The notes under the pieces are model-generated. The model ran no database searches, had not been told where the DNA came from, and saw only the letters and a list, made by a program, of their open reading frames with translations. Shown here piece by piece: positions 29,210-37,472 of a stretch of DNA of 37,472 nt. The DNA lies in contig WOZO01000144.1 of the NCBI GenBank assembly GCA_011620315.1, forward strand, positions 1 to 37,472. The letters run 5' to 3'. A program made the position numbers and the translations under genes. The first letter of the stretch is position 1. Each line of letters opens with the position of its first letter. The stretch is from Sideroxydans sp. Lineage in GTDB: Bacteria; Pseudomonadota; Gammaproteobacteria; Burkholderiales; Gallionellaceae.

Positions 29210-29283
29210 ATGGGGCATTTCCGCGAGGTCTGGAATCCAGTACCCTATGGTCTACTGGGACAAATGTTCAGGGAGAGTTTCAG

Positions 29284-29553
29284 ATGCCGACCATCAGCAT
29301 GTTTTACGGAATTGTCATTTATTTGTATTTTTTTGATGATGAGCGCCATAAACTACCGCACATTCACGCCAGATACCAAGGTGGCGATGCTTCGTTTTCA
29401 ATTATTGATGGCACCGTTATAGCCGGGTCTATTCCGCAAGGAAAGATTAAATTGGTTCAGGCTTGGATCGAGATTCACCGTGAGGCATTAATGGCCGATT
29501 GGGAGTTGGCTGTGAATGGAGAAGAGCCGTATAAAATAGAGCCCCTTAAATAG
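29284..29553 (+). CDS. DUF4160 family protein
   Basis: MPTISMFYGIVIYLYFFDDERHKLPHIHARYQGGDASFSI ... KLVQAWIEIHREALMADWELA. Confidence 0.88.
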   Translation: MPTISMFYGIVIYLYFFDDERHKLPHIHARYQGGDASFSIIDGTVIAGSIPQGKIKLVQAWIEIHREALMADWELAVNGEEPYKIEPLK

Positions 29554-29562
29554 GAGTCGGGT

Positions 29563-29799
29563 ATGGAATCCGTCACGAAAGTCCACGCAAGAGAAGATTT
29601 TAAAATCGAATTGGTTTTCAGTACGGGAGAGGCACGCCTTTTCGATGTGGCCCCCTATTTGGAGAAGGGGGGGTTCAAACGACTGAAAGATGTTTCGTTG
29701 TTCAAGCAGGCCTACATCGCTTTCGATACGGTTTGCTGGCCCGGAAATCTCGATATTGCACCGGAGACGCTATACGATGCTTCGGTACCGCTGCAATAA
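29563..29799 (+). CDS. DUF2442 family protein
   Basis: [35 protein letters not shown]...[16 protein letters not shown]. Confidence 0.88.
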   Translation: MESVTKVHAREDFKIELVFSTGEARLFDVAPYLEKGGFKRLKDVSLFKQAYIAFDTVCWPGNLDIAPETLYDASVPLQ

Positions 29800-29819
29800 G
29801 AAATCATCAGGAGAACGTC

Positions 29820-30446
29820 ATGCTGAATCTGGATACCTTGATCGTCGAATTCGACAAAGGCTTGCGCACGCTGTTCGCCAAAGCACCGACGGCGCGTCCT
29901 TACCCCGATGCGAACACCCCCGATGCGACGATGAGCGATGCGGAGAAGAAGCATGCTGCGGCTTTGATGCGCATCAACCATACCGGCGAGATATGCGCGC
30001 AGGCGTTGTATCAGGGGCAGGCGCTGACGGCGCGCGACCCGGTGGTGCAGGAGAAGCTCAATGGTGCGGCATGGGAGGAGACCGAGCATCTGGCTTGGAC
30101 CTCGCATCGCGTGCATGAGCTGGGCGGCCGACTGAGTCTGCTCAATCCGCTGTGGTACACCGGTTCGCTGGCGATCGGCGCTATTGCCGGGGCGCTAGGC
30201 GACAAATGGAATCTGGGATTTCTGGCCGAAACAGAGCGTCAGGTCGGGGCACACTTGCAGCATCATCTGGATACCTTGCCGCCGCAGGATGCCAAGAGCC
30301 GTGCCGTGGCGCAGCAGATGTATGTAGACGAGGTGGGCCATTCCGACATGGCTGTGGCGCTGGGTGCTGCGGAATTGCCGCTGCCGGTGAAGCTGGCGAT
30401 GCGAGGTATGTCCAAGGTGATGACCAGGACGGTGTACTGGGTTTAG
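29820..30446 (+). CDS. coq7: 2-polyprenyl-3-methyl-6-methoxy-1,4-benzoquinone monooxygenase (Coq7 family)
   Basis: [28 protein letters not shown], di-iron E...E..H pattern. Confidence 0.95.
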   Translation: MLNLDTLIVEFDKGLRTLFAKAPTARPYPDANTPDATMSDAEKKHAAALMRINHTGEICAQALYQGQALTARDPVVQEKLNGAAWEETEHLAWTSHRVHELGGRLSLLNPLWYTGSLAIGAIAGALGDKWNLGFLAETERQVGAHLQHHLDTLPPQDAKSRAVAQQMYVDEVGHSDMAVALGAAELPLPVKLAMRGMSKVMTRTVYWV

Positions 30447-30448
30447 CT

Positions 30449-30595
30449 GTCATACCGGCGAAGGCCGGTATCCAGTGGGTTTATCAAACAAGCCTTTTGC
30501 TTTTGCCCTCGCTTCGCGAGGGTTGTTTTTTTCTGGATACCGGCCAGACCGCAGGTCTGTTTATCCTGAACCCGCCGAAGGGCCGGTATGACGAC
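30449..30595. repeat. Composite REP-like element B, interrupted distal unit
   Basis: gtcataccggcgaaggccggtatccag ... hairpin ... ctggataccggcc[insert]ggccggtatgacgac. Confidence 0.85.
30506..30532 (+). terminator. Intrinsic terminator downstream of coq7, inside element B
   Basis: ccctcgc-ttc-gcgaggg followed by ttgttttttt. Confidence 0.88.
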
Positions 30596-30597
30596 AA

Positions 30598-31014
30598 CTA
30601 GCCCTCTTGTATCTCGAAATCGTGCGTGATGTCTGCCGTCTTGCCCAGCATGATGGAAGCCGAGCAGTATTTATCGGCCGACAGCTTGATCGCCCTTTCT
30701 ACCTGTTCGTGTTTCAAGCCTTTGCCCGACACGATGAAATGCATGTGGATCTGGGTGAACACCTTGGGGTCGGTCTCTGCGCGTTCTGACTGGATGTCCA
30801 CAACGCAGTCGGTGATGGGCTGGCGCGCTTTCTTGAGGATGTGCACCACATCGTAGGCGGTGCACGCGCCGGTGCCGATCAGCAGCATCTCCATCGGGCG
30901 CGGGCCGAGGTTTCGACCGCCGCCGGCCGGCGGGCCGTCCATCAATACCGCATGGCCGCTCTCTGTCTCACCCAGGAAAGATACTTCCTCTACCCATTTG
31001 ATGCGTGCTTTCAT
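30598..31014 (-). CDS. OsmC family protein
   Basis: MDGPPAGGGRNLGPRPMEMLLIGTGACTAYDVVHILKKARQ. Confidence 0.92.
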   Translation of the reverse strand: MKARIKWVEEVSFLGETESGHAVLMDGPPAGGGRNLGPRPMEMLLIGTGACTAYDVVHILKKARQPITDCVVDIQSERAETDPKVFTQIHMHFIVSGKGLKHEQVERAIKLSADKYCSASIMLGKTADITHDFEIQEG

Positions 31015-31039
31015 GTGATCACCTCGTAAGTTGGTTGCG

Positions 31040-31780
31040 TCAGGATTTTAGCCGATACCACAGCATGCCGATGACTTCGTGCATGAAGCGATAGCTGTCA
31101 TGTAATGCGGCGGCATTGGGGATGAAGGTCAAAAGGTTGGTTTCGTGGCGGGTGGTGTAGGCCGTGGCAGCCGGCACGACAGTAAAGCCTGCGCGCTCGA
31201 AGGCTTGTACGGATCGCGGCATATGCGAGGCATGGGTCACAAGATAGATGCGGGATATTCCATCTTGCGCCAGCAGTTTGTGGCTGTGGCGCGCGTTCTC
31301 CAGCGTGTTGTCCGAAGTGTCTTCCAGCCATCGCACTGGAACGTAGTATTCCTGTTCCAGCACTTTTTTCATCAACGGTGCCTCGGCACCGCCCCCTTGT
31401 GGATTGCCGCCGCTGACCAACACCGGCTTGCCGGTCCGGCGATAAAGCATGGCGGCGTAGCGTATGCGCTCAAGCGTTTCTTTGCTGACAGTGTTGCCGC
31501 CATATTCCACGGCATTGAAGTGCTGGCCGCCGCTCAAAACGACAATGGCATCGGCGGATAGTTTGCTCGGATCGGCCGTTTTGCCTTCGATGCTTTGCAG
31601 CAGGCTGTCCGCCACGAACGGGGTGGAGAGCAGCCAAATCCCTGCTGCGGCAACCGAAACAAGAATACGCGCAGTGCGCGGGCGCTTGTGCCACAGGAAT
31701 ATGCCCAAGCCCGCCGCAAGCAAAAGATTGAGGGGCGGCAGCAGCGCGGCACCAACGAGGTTGGTAAGGAACCAGGACAT
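31040..31780 (-). CDS. YdcF/ElyC family membrane protein (DUF218)
   Basis: Two N-terminal TMs; ADAIVVLSGG, VSGGNPQGGGAEA, TSDNTLENARHS, VTHASHMPRS. Confidence 0.92.
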   Translation of the reverse strand: MSWFLTNLVGAALLPPLNLLLAAGLGIFLWHKRPRTARILVSVAAAGIWLLSTPFVADSLLQSIEGKTADPSKLSADAIVVLSGGQHFNAVEYGGNTVSKETLERIRYAAMLYRRTGKPVLVSGGNPQGGGAEAPLMKKVLEQEYYVPVRWLEDTSDNTLENARHSHKLLAQDGISRIYLVTHASHMPRSVQAFERAGFTVVPAATAYTTRHETNLLTFIPNAAALHDSYRFMHEVIGMLWYRLKS

Positions 31781-31861
31781 GGGAAAAGACACGAAAACGG
31801 GTGGCGCATGATACGCCTGCACGGCGAGTGAAAGCCAGCGCGCGGCAGGTACAATGCCGGT

Positions 31862-33001
31862 ATGAATATCCCCTTGCAGGCACGTCATCATCCTTCCGGG
31901 CTGAATACAGGTTTTGCCGGAGAAGGCTTGTCTTTCGCCGACTATATTCGCAAGGTCAAGGAGATGCTGCGGCAAGTGCATGCAGGCAAGCCGGATGCCG
32001 AGCAGATCGTGGCGGGTAATGCGCCGTTTGAATTGCAGCCGTCCGGTGACTTTCAGAAAGGAAGCGGGAAGCTATACCGTCGCGGTGTGTTGCTTGCCCA
32101 TGGTCTGAGTGATTCGCCCTATCACATGCGCCATTTAGGCGAATTCTTTCAGCGCAACGGGTTTCGTGCGATGGCGGTGTTGCTGCCGGGGCATGGCACG
32201 CAGCCCGGCGATCTGCTGGATGCGCGCTGGGAGGATTGGGCGGAAACAGTGGCTTATGGCGTGCAGTGTTTGGCTGGCGAAGTGGATGAGGTTTATCTGG
32301 CGGGTTTCTCGGCCGGGGCCGCGTTGAGCCTCTCTCAAGCCGGCAAAGATGAGCGAGTGAAAGGCTTGTTCATGTTTTCACCGGCGCTGGCAATCGCCAG
32401 TCGTGCGCGCCGCTCGCATCTGCACCGACTCTATAGCTGGCTGTTGCCGCGAAGCGCCTGGCTGAGCGTGATGCCGGATCAGGATCGTTACAAATATGAA
32501 TCGTTCTGCTTGAATGCCGTGACGCAGATGTGGCGCTTGACGCAGGCCTTGCCGCAAGGCGAATTGAACATTCCGGTATTTGTGGCGGCCAGTGCAGATG
32601 ATGCGACGGTGAGTTCGATTGCGGCACTTGGCTTCCTGAGTAGAGTGAAACACCCCCTGCGCAAGATGCTGTGGTACGCCGCTGCCGATCCGCAGCAGGC
32701 GGACGTGGAATGGGTGAAGAGTGCGCTGCCGGATAAACGCATTCTGTCCAGTGCACATACTGCCGTCGTCATGTCGCCGGACGATGCGCATTATGGGGAA
32801 ACCGGTGAATATGCGAACTGTCTGCATTACTTCGCTCAAGATGATGAGCACTATTCCGCCTGTCTGGCATCGCAAACTGCATGGCTGGGTGAAGTGACGC
32901 CGAACAACTTGAAGTACGGATTATTGCGACGACTCATGTACAACCCGCATTACGCGGAGATGGAAACCGCCATGCAGAATTTCATTGAAAGGCTGCCGTG
33001 A
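31862..33001 (+). CDS. Alpha/beta hydrolase (carboxylesterase/lysophospholipase-like)
   Basis: LLAHGLSDSPYHMRHLGEFF, nucleophile elbow GFSAG, catalytic-type Asp/His near the C-terminus. Confidence 0.88.
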   Translation: MNIPLQARHHPSGLNTGFAGEGLSFADYIRKVKEMLRQVHAGKPDAEQIVAGNAPFELQPSGDFQKGSGKLYRRGVLLAHGLSDSPYHMRHLGEFFQRNGFRAMAVLLPGHGTQPGDLLDARWEDWAETVAYGVQCLAGEVDEVYLAGFSAGAALSLSQAGKDERVKGLFMFSPALAIASRARRSHLHRLYSWLLPRSAWLSVMPDQDRYKYESFCLNAVTQMWRLTQALPQGELNIPVFVAASADDATVSSIAALGFLSRVKHPLRKMLWYAAADPQQADVEWVKSALPDKRILSSAHTAVVMSPDDAHYGETGEYANCLHYFAQDDEHYSACLASQTAWLGEVTPNNLKYGLLRRLMYNPHYAEMETAMQNFIERLP

Positions 33002-33735
33002 GCAAGACCTTGATCTATGCCCATCGCGGCGCAAATCGCGAGGCGGCCGAGAATACGCGAACTGCATTTGAGCGGGCGCTGACCTACCCCATCGATGGTA
33101 TAGAGACCGATGTGCAATTAACTCGCGATGAGGTCGCGGTGTTGTGGCATGACCGGGACCTGAAGAAGCTCGGTTTGCCTGATAAACGCATCGATGACTA
33201 CGACTATCGACAGTTGCGGGCGATGAATTTTGCAGGGCATTTCCCGGGCGCGCAGCCCGAAGGTGTGATGCGCTTGCGGGAGTTCGTCGCCGCCTACCGC
33301 GCACGATGCGGCTTGTTGCTGGAGATCAAGAATCGCGGCTGGGAAGATGTCGCGCGGCATGAAATCAAAGTGCGCCAGACGTTGGCGCTGGCAGGGGAGG
33401 AGGCGGATGGTGTTCTGATCTCCTCTTTTAATCTGGATAGCCTGGTCTATGCGCATGGCGTCGCGCCCGACTTTCCATTGGTGCTCAATCTGGAGCCGGA
33501 GCATACGGTGGATGATGCGCGCCGGGCGCTCGATGCGCATCCCTTCCTGCATGGCTTGTGCGTGGAGATTTCCACACTGGATGTGAATATGGTCGATTCG
33601 CTGCGCAGCAGAGGCAAGTCCATTGCGGTCTATACCTGCGACAGTGACGCAGAGATAGCACGGGCTTTGATGCTGGAAGTGGACATCCTGATCAGCGATG
33701 TGCCGCAGAAAGCATTGCGGATGAGGGATAGATGA
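32998..33735 (+). CDS. Glycerophosphodiester phosphodiesterase
   Basis: YAHRGANREAAENTRTAFERAL..GIETDVQLTRDEVAVLWHD; GTG start overlapping the previous stop. Confidence 0.95.
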   Translation: MSKTLIYAHRGANREAAENTRTAFERALTYPIDGIETDVQLTRDEVAVLWHDRDLKKLGLPDKRIDDYDYRQLRAMNFAGHFPGAQPEGVMRLREFVAAYRARCGLLLEIKNRGWEDVARHEIKVRQTLALAGEEADGVLISSFNLDSLVYAHGVAPDFPLVLNLEPEHTVDDARRALDAHPFLHGLCVEISTLDVNMVDSLRSRGKSIAVYTCDSDAEIARALMLEVDILISDVPQKALRMRDR

Positions 33736-35292
33736 AACGAGATTTTCCCGGACTGCAAGGCGAGTTTGATCTGCTTGTGTGCGGTGGCGGGATCTATGGC
33801 GCATGGACGGCATATGACGCGGCGCTGCGCGGCCTAAAGGTCGCGCTGGTGGAACAGAGTGATTGGGCCGGCGCAACGTCGTCCGCTTCCAGCAAGCTGA
33901 TCCACGGTGGTCTGCGTTATCTTGAGACTTATGATTTTAAGCTGGTGCGCAAAGCGCTGAAGGAGCGGCAGTTGCTGTTGGAGATCGCGCCGCACCGGGT
34001 ATGGCCTTTGCGTTTTGGTGTGCCCGTCTATGCCGATAGCCGCAACGGCACGTTGCTGCTGAAAGCCGGGCTGACGCTGTATGACGCATTGGCGGGATTC
34101 CCCGGCGAGCCGATGCGGCACCACCATTTCTTTAAGCGCGAATTTTCAGCGCACTTCCCGTTTCTGGTTGAGGCAGGTTTGCATGGCGGCTTCACCTACG
34201 GCGATGCGCAGACTGACGATGCGCGGCTGGTGCTGGAATTGGTCGCGGGAGCGATGGCGAACGGTGCGGTATGCGTCAACTACGCGAAGCTGATCGATTG
34301 GCGCGAAGAAAACGGCAAGGTGTGCGGTGCCGAAGTGCGTGATGTGCTCAGTGGCGAGATGCTTCAGGTGCGCGCCCGACAATGCGCGAGTACATCCGGC
34401 CGATGGGCGATGTTGGGCGAGCAGACACGGGAATGGTGCCGTTTTAGCAAAGGTGTGCATCTGCTCTTGCCGGCATTGCCGACGCGTGAGGCGCTCTTGC
34501 TCACCGCTAGGAAAGATGGCCGAGTGTTCTTCATCATTCCCTGGTATGGCCGCACGTTGCTGGGTACGACCGATACCGACTATAGCGGAGATGTCGGACA
34601 AGTGAGGGCCGAAGAGGCGGATATCGAATATCTGCTCGATGCCGCCAATGGCTATCTGAAGCAGGCATGGCACCGGGCGGATGTGATCGGCAGCTATGCC
34701 GGTGTGCGCGTAATGAAGCAAAGTGAGGATGCGAATCCGTCTGCGGTCAGCAGAGACTGGGAGTTGAAGACGACTGCAAACGGCCTGCACCGATGCAATC
34801 GGCGGCAAGCTCACCTCGGCGCGTGAAGATGCTGCGGTGCTCGTGGATAAAGTTTGCAAAAAGCTGGGTGTTGCAGCGGCATGTGCCGGCAAAGGAAGTG
34901 TGCTGCCGTGGACGCCCGCGAGGGATTTTGCGGAGTGGTCGTGTGAATCGCGAGCGCTGGCGCAAGAACTCGGTATCGACGAAGAGAGTGCGCTGTGGCT
35001 GCTGCGCCGACACGGCATGCGCGTCGCGGACGTCTTCGATGTCGTCAGGGAGACTCCGCAGTATGCCTCGCGCATCGTGTCGGCGGTACCGTTGATCTTT
35101 GCGGATCTGTTGCTATGCGCGCGAAATGAGATGGCGGTTCATCTGTCGGATTTATGGTGTCGGCGAATGCCATTGCTGATTCTGGACAAGTTGGATGCGG
35201 ATCAATTGCGGCATATCGCGGAACAGCTGGCACCTGTACTGCATTGGGATGCGCAACGCATCGCGGATGAAGTGGCGGCTTGCCTTTCATGA
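33732..35292 (+). pseudogene. glpD: Glycerol-3-phosphate dehydrogenase with a single frameshift near 34797-34798
   Basis: N-part 33732-34826 (CGGGIYGAWTAYDAALRGLKVALVE...); the +1 frame continues IGGKLTSAREDAAVLVDKVCKKLGV to 35292. Confidence 0.85.
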
Positions 35293-36700
35293 TTGTTGCC
35301 GTCGCACTTGATCTGGGTACAACCGGCATCAAGGCGGGGTTGTTGTCTGCAAACGGTGAGCTGGGCGGGATCGTGGCTCGTCATGCGCCGCCTGTGGCAG
35401 TTTACGCGGGGCGCTATGAGAGCGATGCCATCGCCTATGCGGAAGCAGCGGATGTCGTGCTTGCCGAATGTCTGGCGCAAACGGATGTGCGGCCACCACT
35501 CGGACTATGTAGTCAACGCTCCTCCTTTTTAATGTGGGAGCGAGTCAGTGGTCATCCGGTCACGCCGCTAATCTCCTGGCAAGACGACCGGGGTATGGCG
35601 AGTTGCAAGGCCTTGCGCGAAAAAAAAGCGCGCATTCACGCGCTCACCGGTCTGCCACTGACACCCTATTATCTGGCACCAAAACTGAGCGTGCTGCTCG
35701 GAGAGCATCCGGCATGGCGCGCACATCTGGAGAGCGGTGTGTGGATGCTGGGTACGCTGGATACTTTTCTCATATGGCGCTGGACGGGCGGCAAGCAGCA
35801 TGTGACCGATGCTTCGATGGCGGCGCGCACGCTGTTGATGGATATCCATAGCCCGCAATGGTCTGCCGAACTGTGTGAATTGTTCGAACTGGATGCTGGC
35901 ATCTGGCCGAAGATACTGTCCTCCGCCGGATTGAAGATTCAACTCGACAATGGCCTGTGTTTGCAGGCTTGTGCAGGCGATCAATCGGCGGTTTTGTGGC
36001 ACGGCATTGCGCCGGGACGCCGCGAGGCGATGGTCAATCTGGGAACCGGAGGATTCGTTGCTGCATACTGTGCGCAAGACAAAAACAGCCGCCGGGATAT
36101 TTGCAGACGCTGGTATGTATGGATGCGCAGCGGCAAGTGCATATGGCTTGCGAAGGGACGTTGAATTCAATTGCGGCAGCGCTGGCCGCGTATCCGGTTG
36201 AAAGCTGCTCGCCGGATGATTTGGCGAGTGATGATATTTATTGTGTGGCGGAGCCGAGTGGCTTGGGTGCGCCGTATTTTCGGCGCGATATCGGGCTAAG
36301 CTTTTCGGAATCCGTCGATCATCTGGACAAGCACCGTATTGCCTTGCTGTTGCAGGAAGGCATCATCTTTCGAGTGGCGCGGATCGTTGGGGATTTTCAG
36401 CGTGCGTTGGATGTGGATAGCGTCTATCTTTCCGGCGGTTTGTCCAATCTGCCCTGTTTGCAGCAAGGCATCGCCAGTCTGGTGCCAGTTGCGTTGCGCT
36501 TGATGCAGTCAGATGCCGGCTTGGTCGGGGCGGCTCAGCTGGCGTCCGGGGCGGCTGCGGGAGGTTTCAGGCGGGCCAAAAAGCTTGAGGCGATTGCCGT
36601 GCAAGCACGGCTGCAGCGGAAGTTTGAGGGGCGGCAGTCGTGGCTGAACGAGTTGCTTGAATCCGGGCCGCCGGGGCGGGGGAAGCCGGGAGCTCGATAA
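35289..36700 (+). pseudogene. FGGY carbohydrate kinase (glycerol kinase-like) with a -1 frameshift at the A5 run 36081-36085
   Basis: 35289-36164 (ALDLGTTGIKAGLL...MVNLGTGGFVAAY); the C-terminal part continues in the other frame as QPPGYLQTLVCMDAQRQVHMACEGTLNS... to 36700. Confidence 0.82.
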
Positions 36701-36704
36701 GCGT

Positions 36705-36733
36705 TTGACAGGTGTAATGGTCTCGCATAGAAT
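36705..36733 (+). promoter_or_regulatory. Sigma-70 promoter of rplM-rpsI
   Basis: TTGACA (36705-36710), 17-bp spacer, TAGAAT (36728-36733). Confidence 0.85.
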
Positions 36734-36780
36734 GCGCGCCCTTCGCAGTCCGTTATTCATTTATTGTTTTAGGAAATGCC

Positions 36781-37218
36781 ATGAAAACATTTTCCGCTAA
36801 AGCGCAAGAAGTCCAGCACGACTGGATTCTGGTCGACGCAGCTGACAAAGTGCTGGGCCGTTTGGCCAGCCAGATCGCTACCCGCCTGCGCGGCAAGCAT
36901 AAGGCTATTTATACGCCCCACGTAGACACCGGCGATTTCGTCGTGGTCGTGAACGCTGAAAAAGTGCGCGTGACCGGCAATAAAGCCCAGGACAAGATGT
37001 ACTACCGCCATACCGGTTTCCCCGGCGGTATCTACGAAACCAACTTTATCAAGATGCAACAGCGTCACCCGCAGCGTCTTTTGCAAAAGGCCGTGCGCGG
37101 CATGCTGCCGAAGGGGCCGCTGGGCTACGCAATGCTGAGCAAGCTGAAAGTGTATGCGGGTGCAACGCATCCGCATAGCGCGCAGCAACCCAAACCTATC
37201 GATCTGTTGAAGGCTTAA
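36781..37218 (+). CDS. rplM: 50S ribosomal protein L13
   Basis: [41 protein letters not shown]. Confidence 0.99.
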   Translation: MKTFSAKAQEVQHDWILVDAADKVLGRLASQIATRLRGKHKAIYTPHVDTGDFVVVVNAEKVRVTGNKAQDKMYYRHTGFPGGIYETNFIKMQQRHPQRLLQKAVRGMLPKGPLGYAMLSKLKVYAGATHPHSAQQPKPIDLLKA

Positions 37219-37220
37219 TC

Positions 37221-37472
37221 ATGAGCGTGACTTATAACTATGGAACTGGCCGTCGCAAGAGCGCGGTGGCACGTGTGTTCATCAAGGCTGGCAAGGGCGA
37301 CATCGTCGTCAATGACAAGCCGCTGGACGTATTCTTCTCCCGTGAGACCGGCCGTATGGTTGTCCGTCAGCCTCTGGAATTGACCGAGATGATGGGCAAG
37401 TTCGATATCATGGTTAACGTCTGCGGTGGCGGCGAATCTGGTCAGGCTGGTGCGGTGCGTCACGGCATCACC
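37221..37472 (+). CDS. rpsI: 30S ribosomal protein S9, 5' part (truncated by window end)
   Basis: [39 protein letters not shown]...[16 protein letters not shown]. Confidence 0.98.
   Translation, partial: MSVTYNYGTGRRKSAVARVFIKAGKGDIVVNDKPLDVFFSRETGRMVVRQPLELTEMMGKFDIMVNVCGGGESGQAGAVRHGIT

Noticed and set aside
36081-36087. Programmed -1 frameshift signal in the FGGY kinase
   Set aside because: CAAAAAC does not fit X-XXY-YYZ and no downstream stimulator was identified; an indel or sequencing error is more likely.

Overview
The window looks like a betaproteobacterial chromosome segment (Nitrosomonadales/Gallionellales-like by gene content; this is inference). Left part: C-terminus of an outer-membrane barrel protein, a sigma-54-type two-component pair, and a complete 2-methylcitrate (propionate) cluster prpE-prpF-acnD-prpC-prpB with a GntR/FCD regulator, followed by folA, a four-helix-bundle gene and thyA. 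Middle: an AT-richer accessory block (about 14.79-18.97 kb) between thyA and an M17 aminopeptidase. It holds two related glycine-zipper membrane proteins, a protein with an OST-HTH/LOTUS-like N-terminus and a DUF3825-like C-terminus, and a protein with a split Nudix box. This is the best candidate for an undescribed system. Right part: conserved genes (M17 peptidase, tesA-like esterase, PA2779/PA2778-type pair, YqaA/DedA-like, DUF4197, lipoyl-E3 lpdA, proA, trpC, porin, DUF4160/DUF2442 pair, coq7, OsmC, YdcF-like), then a tightly overlapped hydrolase-GDPD-glpD-FGGY kinase operon whose last two genes each carry one frameshift, then rplM-rpsI. Non-coding structure of note: four heptamer arrays of exactly four units each, arranged as two inverted pairs (one around the four-helix-bundle gene, one inside the lpdA linker); two composite REP-like elements with similar architecture; a CACAGAG inverted repeat between acnD and prpC; candidate GntR operators; an FNR-like box and an 11-bp-phased direct repeat upstream of the porin. 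No rRNA, tRNA or CRISPR array was recognised.
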